A stretch of 39,364 nt of DNA from Bordetella sp. Its GTDB lineage: Bacteria; Pseudomonadota; Alphaproteobacteria; Caulobacterales; Caulobacteraceae. The stretch covers positions 1 through 39,364 of the forward strand of contig JAFKFS010000027.1 in assembly GCA_017308115.1 (NCBI GenBank), written 5' to 3'. Under the pieces are notes generated by a model that worked only from the letters and a program-made list of their open reading frames with translations, did no database searches and had not been told where the DNA came from. Numbering within the stretch: position 1 is the first letter of the stretch; every line of letters starts with the position of its first letter. This document shows positions 25,413-32,824 of the stretch, piece after piece. The position numbers and the translations under genes are program-made.

Positions 25413-27749
25413 TCAGTCCTCGCCGGGCCCGTCAGCCGCGATCTCGGCGGACACTCCGGCCGCTGGAGCCGCCGCCGGTTGCGCTTCGGCGTTCGGCGCG
25501 CGGCGGCGTTCCGACTGACGATTGGGCGACGGCAGGTCGAAGCCGACGCCGCGCACGCCGTGACCGATCGAGAAGGGCGTCAGCGTGTAGGACCAGCCGC
25601 GACCGGTGCGGAAGGCCGCGTTGATGTCGCTGGAGAAGGCGTCGGCCATGTCCGCCATGTCCTCGTCGCCGCGGATGACGTGAGGGGTGATCAGCATCAC
25701 CAGTTCGGTCCGCACGCCGCCCACGCTATTGGTCTGGAACGCAGAGCCGATCAGCGGAATGTCCTTGATGAAGGGCACGCCGGTATTGGTCTTGGAGTAG
25801 CTGTTGCTGATCAGCCCGCCCAGAACCCCGGTCCAACCGTCGGTCAGGGCGATCTGAGTGGTCAGGCTGCGATTCAGGATCGGCGGGCTGGCGATGGCCG
25901 AGTTGCTGGACTTGCCGACCTCGGAGATTTCTTGGGTTATGGTTATGTCCACCCGATCGCCATAGACGACCGGCTGAAGGTCCAGGATCACGCCTGTCTG
26001 GCGATACTGCACGCTTTGCAACACATCGGTGCCGTCGCTGTTGCCCGTCGAAGTGTTGGTGGCGCGCTGGGAGGTGATGATCGGCACGTCCTGGCCGACC
26101 TGGAAGCGGGCCGTTCCGCCGCTGCGGGCGACCAACTGGGGGCGCTGCAGGATGTTGACCCGGTTGTTCGACGCTTGGGCGGCCAGATTGGCGCGGAAAT
26201 CGGCGCCGCGGAAGGACAGCACAAGACCGCCGCCGACTTCCAGGCTCTCAGTGGAGCCGGTCAGGATGCCGTCGCCGCGCACCTCGGTTCCGAACAGATT
26301 GACGCCGAGAGAGGTATCGTCCGTCAGCGTCACCTCGGCGATCATCACCTCGATCACCACCTGCGGCGCCGGGGTGTCCAGGGTGGACAGCAGATTGCGC
26401 AGCTGGGCGAATTCGGTGGCCGTGCCGGTGAAGATGATGCGGTTGCCGATGGGGTCGGTCAGCACCCGGCCGTTCATGAACTGGCCTTGGGACCCCTGGC
26501 CCTGACCGCTGCCGGTCGCGCCGCTGGCTTGAGTCCGGCTGGTCTCGGCGACGGGCGGGGCGCCGGGCACGCCCACCGGGGCCTGGGGCTGGGCCATGGT
26601 CGGGCTCTGGCCCATGGCCAGCTGGCCGAGGGAGGCCGCGTCGGTGTTCTTGACCTGATAGACGAAGGTCGAGGCCTTGTCCCCCAGGGCGGCGGGCTGG
26701 TCCAGGGTCTCGACCCAGTAGCGGGCGCGCTCCAGCACCTCGGGGTCGCGGGCGAAGACCAGGATCTGATTGGCCGCCGGGAAGGACAGGATGACCAGGG
26801 CGCGTCCGGCCAGGGCCTGGCGCGAGACGATATAGCCCTCGGTCGTCAGCGTCTGCTCCAGCGAGGCGGCCAACTGGTCGGTGGCCCAGAAGGAGGGTTC
26901 GATCCGCAGCACCTGGGTGCCGGCGAAGCGCGGCTGGTCCAGTTCGCGAAGGGCCCGCACCACCTGCGCCACCTCTCGCCCGGACCCCGAGATGATCAGG
27001 CTGTTGGTCAGGGGGTCGGGCGTGAGCCGCGCGCCGCGCAGATTGGGATAGACGTCCTGCAGCAGGCTTTGCAGGGCGTTGACCTCAATGGTCTGGACGC
27101 TGAAGAATTGGACCACGCGGCCCGCAGCGCTCGGCACGGCGCGGGTGCGCTGGATTTCGGCCCCTGTCGAGGTCTCGGGCGTGGCGCCGATCGTGACGAA
27201 GCCGCCGTCGATATAGACGTCGATCCCGTACTGCTTCAGCGCCTGCTGGGTCAGGCTGAACAGGGCGCGCTTGCTGATGGAGCCGCCGCTGCCGCCGGCC
27301 ACCACCTCGGTGCGCGAGGCCACGTCGGACGACAGGGTGAAGGGAACTTTCAGCACGCCGCCGAAGACGGCGGCGGCGAACTGGGGAATGGGCTGGGGCG
27401 ACAGATTGGCGTCGATCGGCTCGTCGGGGATCAGATTGGCGATCTGCTCGGCGGTGGCGGGCCGTCGGGTCTCGGCGGGCGGCGCCGGCGGACCGGGAAT
27501 GGTCAGGGCGCGGACCTGGGCGCGCGGCCGGGCCTCGCCCGAGGCGGCCCCTCCGATCTGGCCGTCGGCGGCGTCGGAGGGAAGGCGCGCCTGGGGACGC
27601 TCCACGGCGGTTTCGAAGTCGGGAAAGGCGGCGCACCCGGCCAGCAGCAGCAGGGGCGCGGCCGCGACGGCGGCGCGCAGGCCCAGGCGTGACAGCCCGT
27701 GCATGGCGGGGCGCCGACGGGCGGGACGATCCGCGATCAGGTTCGACAT
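25413..27749 (-). CDS. gspD: Type II secretion outer-membrane secretin, lipoprotein form
   Basis: GspD forms the outer-membrane channel. From the ATG at 27749 (AGGAG upstream) the protein has 778 residues. It carries a lipoprotein signal with lipobox LLAGC (Cys39), unlike pilotin-dependent secretins. Periplasmic N domains follow (VPFTLSSDVASRTEVV; VVQFFSVQTIEVNALQSLL; VFARDPEVLERARYWVETLDQP), with a Gln/Gly/Ser-rich insert near 370-400 inside N3. The C-terminal secretin domain has VPIITSQRATN, RQTGVILDLQPVVYGDRV, TDGWTGVLGGLI, VPFIKDIPLIGSAF and VMLITPHVI. A Pro/Ala-rich tail ends the protein. It is downstream of gspC by 17 bases in the minus-strand M-C-D block. The longer frame to 28220 is a shadow of gspC. 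Confidence 0.94.
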   Translation of the reverse strand: MSNLIADRPARRRPAMHGLSRLGLRAAVAAAPLLLLAGCAAFPDFETAVERPQARLPSDAADGQIGGAASGEARPRAQVRALTIPGPPAPPAETRRPATAEQIANLIPDEPIDANLSPQPIPQFAAAVFGGVLKVPFTLSSDVASRTEVVAGGSGGSISKRALFSLTQQALKQYGIDVYIDGGFVTIGATPETSTGAEIQRTRAVPSAAGRVVQFFSVQTIEVNALQSLLQDVYPNLRGARLTPDPLTNSLIISGSGREVAQVVRALRELDQPRFAGTQVLRIEPSFWATDQLAASLEQTLTTEGYIVSRQALAGRALVILSFPAANQILVFARDPEVLERARYWVETLDQPAALGDKASTFVYQVKNTDAASLGQLAMGQSPTMAQPQAPVGVPGAPPVAETSRTQASGATGSGQGQGSQGQFMNGRVLTDPIGNRIIFTGTATEFAQLRNLLSTLDTPAPQVVIEVMIAEVTLTDDTSLGVNLFGTEVRGDGILTGSTESLEVGGGLVLSFRGADFRANLAAQASNNRVNILQRPQLVARSGGTARFQVGQDVPIITSQRATNTSTGNSDGTDVLQSVQYRQTGVILDLQPVVYGDRVDITITQEISEVGKSSNSAIASPPILNRSLTTQIALTDGWTGVLGGLISNSYSKTNTGVPFIKDIPLIGSAFQTNSVGGVRTELVMLITPHVIRGDEDMADMADAFSSDINAAFRTGRGWSYTLTPFSIGHGVRGVGFDLPSPNRQSERRRAPNAEAQPAAAPAAGVSAEIAADGPGED

Positions 27750-27766
27750 GCCGTTCTCCTCGATAC

Positions 27767-28234
27767 TCAACCGAACACCCGCACCACGCGCGTCTCCCGA
27801 CCCTTGGCCAGGGTGACGGCCTCGGCCGTGATGTCCCTGATGCGCCAGCCGTCGCCGAAGCGGGCGCCCTCGGCCAGGGCGCCGACGCCTCCGCCGTCCG
27901 TCGTCACCAGGACGCGCCTCTGTCCGGTGGCCGGGTCGCGCTCGACGCCCCGCAGGGCGGCGCGGAAGGTCACGGCCACGTCCGGCGGCGGCGGGGGGGG
28001 CGGCGGCGGAGGCGGGGGAGGGGGCGGAGGCGGAGGGGGCGGATCGGACCGCAGCGTTTTCAGAAAGGCCACGGCCGCCACGGCGCCTTCTCCGGGACGC
28101 AGGACGGCGCCGCCGCGCGCCGCCTGACCGCGAACCACGGCGGGCGGCTCTTCGGGACGTCCCGGCCAGGTCGCGCCGCTCAGGAAGCTCAGCGCCAGGA
28201 TCAGGGGCGGCGCCAGCCAAAGCAGCGGTCTCAC
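27767..28234 (-). CDS. gspC: GspC-like type II secretion protein with 20-proline linker, no PDZ
   Basis: A 155-residue bitopic inner-membrane protein that would link the secretin to the inner-membrane platform. It starts with GTG overlapping the gspM stop (GTGA), giving VRPLLWLAPPLILALSFL, a single membrane helix. A low-complexity segment follows, then 20 consecutive prolines (65-84). A small beta-rich domain (FRAALRGVERDPATGQ, GWRIRDITAEAVTLAKG) corresponds to the homology region that binds secretin N0. There is no PDZ or coiled-coil end, so it is much shorter than classical GspC (about 270-300 residues). Position between gspM and gspD supports the assignment; PilP-like/GspN-like naming is the alternative. 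Confidence 0.72.
   Translation of the reverse strand: MRPLLWLAPPLILALSFLSGATWPGRPEEPPAVVRGQAARGGAVLRPGEGAVAAVAFLKTLRSDPPPPPPPPPPPPPPPPPPPPDVAVTFRAALRGVERDPATGQRRVLVTTDGGGVGALAEGARFGDGWRIRDITAEAVTLAKGRETRVVRVFG
27983..28042. repeat. G-rich low-complexity tract coding 20 prolines in gspC
   Basis: Sixty bases of GGC/GGA/GGG triplets, including an 8-base G run, encode the proline linker of GspC on the minus strand. Triplet or hexamer slippage would change linker length in frame; slippage in the G run would shift frame. Confidence 0.75.
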
Positions 28235-28875
28235 GACGCCGTCTCCGCCGGTCCTGACTGGGCGAGCCGCACGGGGAAGGCCAGGCGAAGCCACAGCTTG
28301 CCGCTGGTCTGGGGCGCTGCGGCGCCCTCCATCATCGGGCGCGGAGGGGTCAGTTCATAGCGGAAGCCGACCACGCGGAAACCTTCCGGCCACTCGCCCA
28401 GCTTGTCCAGGAAGGCGAAGGTGGAGCCCCAGCGCAGATCACCCTGAACCTCGGCCTCCAGCCATTGCGTCGGCCCGATGTCCTCGACCTTGGGATTGGT
28501 GGTGATGCGCGGGTTGGGCAGGGCGGCCGCTTCGGCCGTTTCCAGGAGGCGCTGTTCGATCAGCACCTGGGCCACGGCGGGGTTGGTCGCCTCGAAACCC
28601 CAGGCGTTCATATCGTCCAGAGCCAGGCGGTCGGCGGCTCCTTCGGCGATGCGTCGTGCGGCGTTGGCGGTCATCCGCGCCGAGGATCGCTCGCCTACTG
28701 CGTCGATATAGGCGTCGGCCTGTGCGTTGCGGGCTTCCAGGGCGGCCACGGGCGCGTAGAAGGCCGCGCCCAGCGCCAGGGCGCCGAGCAGCGCGCGCTC
28801 GCGCGGCGTGGTGCGGCGCAGGCGCTCCTTCAGCGTCTCGATCGACGCGCGCGTCGAAGCGACCATGTCAGCCAT
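28231..28875 (-). CDS. gspM: Type II secretion protein GspM-like
   Basis: A 214-residue bitopic inner-membrane protein. After a basic N-terminus (TLKERLRRTTPRERALL) there is one helix, LLGALALGAAFYAPVAAL. A periplasmic part follows, with a coiled stretch of helical Ala/Arg-rich sequence, and a ferredoxin-like end: WLEAEVQGDLRWGSTFAFL, FRVVGFRYELTPP, LWLRLAFPV. Layout and context fit GspM, which stabilises GspL. The ATG at 28875 has AAGG four bases upstream; a TTG at 28887 is less likely. Its GTGA overlap with gspC shows coupling. Classical GspM is usually shorter (~160-180). Confidence 0.78.
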   Translation of the reverse strand: MADMVASTRASIETLKERLRRTTPRERALLGALALGAAFYAPVAALEARNAQADAYIDAVGERSSARMTANAARRIAEGAADRLALDDMNAWGFEATNPAVAQVLIEQRLLETAEAAALPNPRITTNPKVEDIGPTQWLEAEVQGDLRWGSTFAFLDKLGEWPEGFRVVGFRYELTPPRPMMEGAAAPQTSGKLWLRLAFPVRLAQSGPAETAS

Positions 28876-28933
28876 GAAGCCTTGCAAGACCCGTCCTGTA
28901 TCGTGTTGCGGCGCGCCCAGGCCGCAATTCGCA

Positions 28934-28962
28934 TCGACCTCTCATGCACCGTAAGCTATAGC
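28934..28962 (+). promoter_or_regulatory. Candidate promoter in the gspM/gspG divergent region
   Basis: GCTATAGC at 28955-28962 is close to the Caulobacter -10 consensus GCTANAWC, with TCGACC at 28934 as a weak -35 fifteen bases before. It would serve gspG. The -10 is itself palindromic, so it could also work toward gspM. Confidence 0.35.
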
Positions 28963-29009
28963 AACCGCTAAGCGTCCATAACAGCTTAGAAATCCTGAGT
29001 GGTCGAGCA

Positions 29010-29534
29010 ATGCTTCCCAGTCTGAACCGGCTTCGTCGCCGTTTTTCGACCGTCATCGCCTCTTCGCAACCTTCCAGACGCCGTTGTGATCCGCGTAAGG
29101 CTCGTGCGGGTTACTCCATGCTCGAAATCCTGGTGGTTCTGGCCATCATCGCCCTGATCGCCGCCGTGGTGGGGCCGCGGCTGTTCACCCAGTTGGACAA
29201 GTCCAAGACCCAGACGGCCCGCCTGCAGATCCGTTCCCTGGAGGCGGCGCTCGAGACTATGCGGATCGACATCGGCCGCCTGCCCACCGAGCAGGAGGGG
29301 CTGGCCCTCCTGATGCGGGCCAATCCGGAACAGGCGCCCGGATGGTCCGGGCCCTACCTGGACAAGGATCTGCCGCCGGACCCTTGGGGCCGTCCCTACA
29401 TCTATGTCGCGCCCGCCGCCGCGACGGCCGGCGCGCCGGCCGAGACGCGCGCCCGGGTCATCAGCTACGGCGCCGATGGCCAGGAAGGCGGCGAGGGCGT
29501 CAACGCCGATGTGTCCTCCGATCAGGCTCGCTGA
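29010..29534 (+). CDS. gspG: Major pseudopilin
   Basis: GspG is the main subunit of the T2SS pseudopilus. The 174-residue precursor has the prepilin site AG|YSMLEILVVLAIIALIAAVV with Glu at +5. The helix is followed by the GspG-specific periplasmic part: RLQIRSLEAALETMRIDIGR, LPTEQEGLALL, LDKDLPPDPWGRPYIY and ISYGADGQEGGEG with the usual late Asp/Gly calcium-loop region. Two features differ from textbook GspG. The leader is about 34 residues long instead of 6-10, with Arg-rich content, and residue +1 is Tyr instead of Phe. I see no later in-frame start that would shorten it. The 3' end overlaps gspH by 26 bases. Confidence 0.93.
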   Translation: MLPSLNRLRRRFSTVIASSQPSRRRCDPRKARAGYSMLEILVVLAIIALIAAVVGPRLFTQLDKSKTQTARLQIRSLEAALETMRIDIGRLPTEQEGLALLMRANPEQAPGWSGPYLDKDLPPDPWGRPYIYVAPAAATAGAPAETRARVISYGADGQEGGEGVNADVSSDQAR

Positions 29535-29973
29535 TCGCCGCGCCCCGCTTGGCCGGGAGCCGGCGCGGCGCAGCGGCTACAGCCTGATGGAGGTCTTGGT
29601 CGTGCTGGCGATCTTCGCCCTCAGCGCCGCCATCATCATGCCCTCGACGTCTCGAATGCTGGATCAGACCACCGCCCACGCGGTCTTCTTCGAGTTCCAG
29701 CGCCAGGTGTCCGACCTGCGGCGCGAAGCCAACCGCACGGGCGAGCCGGTGCGGATCATCGATCCCTCCATGACGGCGGCTGAAGGGGACCGCCTGCTCG
29801 AGTTGCGGACTTCGTGGCGCTACACCCTGGCGCCCGCCCTTGAGATCGCCGAGGGCGGCGGGTGTTCGAGCGCGAGCGCCAATCTGATCCACCAGGACAG
29901 GGTCGTGATGACCCTGCGGACGGACGACGGCGCTTGCCGCTTCATCCGCTATCAGACCGCAGCGGCGCGATAG
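29509..29973 (+). CDS. gspH: Minor pseudopilin, GspH-like
   Basis: A 154-residue pilin-like precursor. The prepilin site SG|YSLMEVLVVLAIFALSAAII carries Glu at +5 and again Tyr at +1. The remainder (FFEFQRQVSDLRREANRTGEPVRI with breaks, then a beta-rich end with one Cys pair, GCSS and ACRF) fits GspH. The only reasonable start in frame is ATG 29509, inside gspG, giving a 22-residue leader; the longer frame from 29404 has no similarity. Translational coupling to gspG is likely. It converges on gspL, with 17 bases between stops. Confidence 0.75.
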   Translation: MCPPIRLADRRAPLGREPARRSGYSLMEVLVVLAIFALSAAIIMPSTSRMLDQTTAHAVFFEFQRQVSDLRREANRTGEPVRIIDPSMTAAEGDRLLELRTSWRYTLAPALEIAEGGGCSSASANLIHQDRVVMTLRTDDGACRFIRYQTAAAR

Positions 29974-29990
29974 CGGGCGCCCGCGCCGGC

Positions 29991-31073
29991 CTAGAGTTCC
30001 GGGCTGAGCGGGGGGGCGGCCTCCCGCACCTTCATCTCCACCACCAGGGTCTTGGCCGAGGCGTCGGTGCGCGGCTGGACGTCATGGAAGTAGCCTGAGC
30101 CTTCCAGGTCCGCGATCAGGGCCGCGACCTTGTCCAGCGCGTCATAACCCAGGGTGAAGCTCAGCGTTTCGGTTTCCGCGTTCAGCGCCGTCGGCGTCAG
30201 GTCGTGCAGGGCCAGGACGCCGATCGCGGCGCCGGCGGCGCTCAGCGGATTGGTCCGCTCCTCGATCTGGCGATAGGCGACCAGCTTCTTCTGGCTGGCG
30301 TCGAGGTTCTGCACGGCGGCGGCGCGCGGCGTGGCGGCGCGGATTTCGGCCGTCTCGTTCTCGACGCCCGCGACGTCCTTGGCCAGCTCATGACTTTGCC
30401 CGGCCAGGAAGGCGGCGAAGCAGAGCGAGGCGAACGCCGCGGCGCCGCCTGCCGCCAGGGCCATTTGCCCGCGGGTCAGCTCGACAGGCGACAGGGCGAA
30501 GGCGTCCCGGTCGTCCAGGGCCAGGGGCAGGTCGGCCGGGGCGGGCGGGGCGTCCGGCGCAGGCGTCTCGGCGCGCTGCAGGCGCACGAAGGCGGACCAG
30601 GCGGCGGCGTCATAGCGGTCGTGTCGCCAGGCCGAGGCTCGCAGCGCCTTGTCCGTCCAGAACTGGGCCTCATAGCCCCGCTTCAGACGGACGATCCGCC
30701 AGCCGTCGCCGCGCGGCTGGGCCACGGTTTCCGGTCGTATCAGCGGTCGGGTCGTCGTGGTCCCTGCGGCCGTCAGGGCGTCGATGCGGTCGGCGTCCCA
30801 CCACCAGACGCCGAAGTCGTCGCCCGCCCGGCTCAGGACGGAGCCGGAGCGGACATAGGGCGCGCCCAGGCGCGCGTGCAGGGCCGCCGCCTGCCGGCGT
30901 CGACCGCGCGGCAGGGCGGCGGTCGCGAACAGGCTGAAGGCGCACAGGTCGCGCGCCAGCAAAAGGATCGGCCGTCGCAGCGACCGGCCGAGACGGCCGC
31001 CGGGATGGACGACATCGACGGCGCCGTCGGCGCTGAGCCGCTCAACGCGGGGCGTAAGGAAATCGAGTTGCAT
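29991..31073 (-). CDS. gspL: Type II secretion protein GspL-like
   Basis: GspL is the bitopic protein that recruits GspE to the inner membrane. The 360-residue protein has a cytoplasmic domain (residues 1-210, with FGVWWWDADRID, GWRIVRLKRGYEAQFW and WRHDRYDAAAW). One membrane helix lies at about 212-236 (LAAGGAAAFASLCFAAFLAG). A periplasmic part follows with a short coiled segment and a ferredoxin-like end (LSFTLGYDALDKVAALIADL, GYFHDVQPR, LVVEMKV). Primary similarity to GspL is weak, so the call leans on topology and on its place after gspJ-gspK. It overlaps gspK by 32 bases. Confidence 0.75.
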   Translation of the reverse strand: MQLDFLTPRVERLSADGAVDVVHPGGRLGRSLRRPILLLARDLCAFSLFATAALPRGRRRQAAALHARLGAPYVRSGSVLSRAGDDFGVWWWDADRIDALTAAGTTTTRPLIRPETVAQPRGDGWRIVRLKRGYEAQFWTDKALRASAWRHDRYDAAAWSAFVRLQRAETPAPDAPPAPADLPLALDDRDAFALSPVELTRGQMALAAGGAAAFASLCFAAFLAGQSHELAKDVAGVENETAEIRAATPRAAAVQNLDASQKKLVAYRQIEERTNPLSAAGAAIGVLALHDLTPTALNAETETLSFTLGYDALDKVAALIADLEGSGYFHDVQPRTDASAKTLVVEMKVREAAPPLSPEL

Positions 31074-32103
31074 CGGATGTGTCGGCCACGGCCCTGCGCG
31101 GGGCCTCTGTCAGTTCAGTCTGATCGATCCAGATCGGTTGCTCAAGGCCGGACGGCGTCAGCGTCAGCCGCGCGCGATAGGTCCAGGCCGATCGCGTGTC
31201 GTGCAGGGTGAGGATCGTGACCCCGGACGGATAGGTGTAGATTTTTTCGTAGTCGTCGTCGAAGGCGACGCCGGTGATGTTGGCGACATCGAACAGGGAG
31301 GTCAGCGGCCGCTGTTCGCGCGCGCGGACCAGGGCCTCGACCTGATTCGGGTTCAGGCCGAACCAGAGGGCCAGGACGACCGGGCTGGCTGTGTTGACGT
31401 TGAGGGTCGGCGCCGTGGGGTCGGCGGCCAGGTGCGGGCGCAGGCGCCGCCAGGCTCTCGGGTCGACCGCCTGGCGCGCGCCCAGGATCGACAGCCATTC
31501 GGCCGGCCGGATCAGGCGGCGATTGGCCGGTCCGCCCGCGGCGTAATCGCCGCGCTCCGCGCCGTTGGGCTGTTTGAGGTCGTCATGGTCTATATAGTCC
31601 ACGTAGCGGGCGATCAGGGGCTGACGCCCGCTGAGCTCCACCCCGGCGGCCTCCAGAAAACGCTCATGGGGAGAGCCGAACAGCATGGCGGTGTTGAGCA
31701 TCCCCGCCTGGTCCTGAAGCTCGAGCGCCAGCGGGCCGTCCACATCCATCACATAGCGCCGCCCATCGGCGAACACCTTGTCGACCGGCAGGGCGGCGAC
31801 GACGGGCGGAGCCTCGAGATAGTCCGCGTCAAGCATGTTGCGCACGTCGTTCACGCCGAAGCCGTAGGCGCGCGTCGGCTCGGTCGCCGCCATATAGGCG
31901 AGGGCGGCCTCGGCCGTCATGGCGCGCTGAAGGAAGCGCACGCGCGCTCGCGCCGCCGCCGCCTCCGCCGTTAGGCTGGCCAGGGCCGTGATGGCCACCA
32001 GGAAGATCAGGGTGACCACCCCGGTCACGGCCAGCACGGCCGGCAGGGCGAAACCGGAGCGCGGCCGACGGACGATCCGGAGCGTGGGACTAGAAGTCGA
32101 CAT
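31042..32103 (-). CDS. gspK: Minor pseudopilin GspK
   Basis: GspK caps the pseudopilus tip with GspI and GspJ. The 353-residue precursor has a 17-residue basic leader, the prepilin site SG|FALPAVLAVTGVVTLIFLV and, as is normal for GspK, no Glu at +5. The large periplasmic domain contains DQAGMLNTAML, IARYVDYIDHDD, RRLIRPAEWLSILG, LNVNTASPVVLALWFGL (helix-hairpin-helix-like) and VEALVRAREQRP. It overlaps gspJ by 14 bases and gspL by 32 bases, so J-K-L is one tightly coupled minus-strand unit. Confidence 0.9.
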   Translation of the reverse strand: MSTSSPTLRIVRRPRSGFALPAVLAVTGVVTLIFLVAITALASLTAEAAAARARVRFLQRAMTAEAALAYMAATEPTRAYGFGVNDVRNMLDADYLEAPPVVAALPVDKVFADGRRYVMDVDGPLALELQDQAGMLNTAMLFGSPHERFLEAAGVELSGRQPLIARYVDYIDHDDLKQPNGAERGDYAAGGPANRRLIRPAEWLSILGARQAVDPRAWRRLRPHLAADPTAPTLNVNTASPVVLALWFGLNPNQVEALVRAREQRPLTSLFDVANITGVAFDDDYEKIYTYPSGVTILTLHDTRSAWTYRARLTLTPSGLEQPIWIDQTELTEAPRRAVADTSDATRFPYAPR

Positions 32104-32707
32104 CGGGCCTCACCCACCGCCCCGGCAGTCCGCTCGAGGCCGACTCGATCACATCCACCGGTCCGGCCTTCAGGCGCACGAACAACTGGCGGCTGTGCAT
32201 GCCGTCCATGCTCATGGACCGGCTCTTGGGCGTCTCGAACGTCGGCGTCCAGTTCAGTCCGTCCTCGGAATAGGACAACGCCGCGTCCACCCCCCTGGGC
32301 AGGGGCACGAGCGCGGTGGTCCGGTCGCCGGCCTGGCACAGCAGAGCCGGCTCGCCCGGCGTGCGCAGGCTCAGGGTCATGCGTCCGGCCCAGCCCTGTG
32401 GCGCGCAGCCTGTGGCGCGCTCCATCACCACATCGAACTCCAGCCGATCCGGCCCCGCCACGATGGGCTGGTCCACCCCCTCGAGAATGGTCGCGGGGGG
32501 GCGTACGACGATGCTGCGGACGATGCTGCGCAGGTCGCTGACGGCGACATCGGCGTCGGCGACGGACATGGCGCGCCTGCCCAATGAGAAGCCGGTGTCC
32601 CCGGCCTTGATCCCGATCGAGAAGATGACGGCCAGCGCCATGCCGCCGATCGCCAGGACGACCAGGGCTTCGATAAGGGAAAAGCCGGAGCGGCGGACGG
32701 TCTGCAT
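32090..32707 (-). CDS. gspJ: Minor pseudopilin GspJ-like
   Basis: A 205-residue pilin-like precursor with a short leader and prepilin site SG|FSLIEALVVLAIGGMALAVIF, Glu at +5. The periplasmic portion is beta-rich (RLEFDVVMERATG, MTLSLRTPGEPALLC, ALSYSEDGLNWTP, LFVRLKAGPVDVIE). Size and position next to gspK identify it as GspJ. It is the first gene of the J-K-L unit. Its start lies about 117 bases from the divergent cell-wall hydrolase gene. Confidence 0.83.
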   Translation of the reverse strand: MQTVRRSGFSLIEALVVLAIGGMALAVIFSIGIKAGDTGFSLGRRAMSVADADVAVSDLRSIVRSIVVRPPATILEGVDQPIVAGPDRLEFDVVMERATGCAPQGWAGRMTLSLRTPGEPALLCQAGDRTTALVPLPRGVDAALSYSEDGLNWTPTFETPKSRSMSMDGMHSRQLFVRLKAGPVDVIESASSGLPGRWVRPDVDF

Positions 32708-32811
32708 GACAAGGCGTTACTAGGGCCTCGCGTCGCGCCTGCCAATCTCGCCGCGCCCGGTTCTGCTTGGCGCTGGTCGTGGCGGCTGATATTCAGGGGC
32801 GGTTGTTCGTT

Positions 32812-32821
32812 GGGGGGGGGG
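32812..32821 (+). repeat. Ten-base G homopolymer acting as ribosome-binding site
   Basis: A run of ten G followed by AAG lies three bases before the ATG at 32825. It includes the only plausible Shine-Dalgarno sequence of the cell-wall hydrolase gene. Length changes by slippage would alter its distance to the start codon. Confidence 0.7.
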
Positions 32822-32824
32822 AAG

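Noticed and set aside
25479-27692. 737-codon open frame opposite gspD
   Set aside because: No recognisable motifs, composition typical of antisense shadow; gspD has clear secretin motifs on the other strand.
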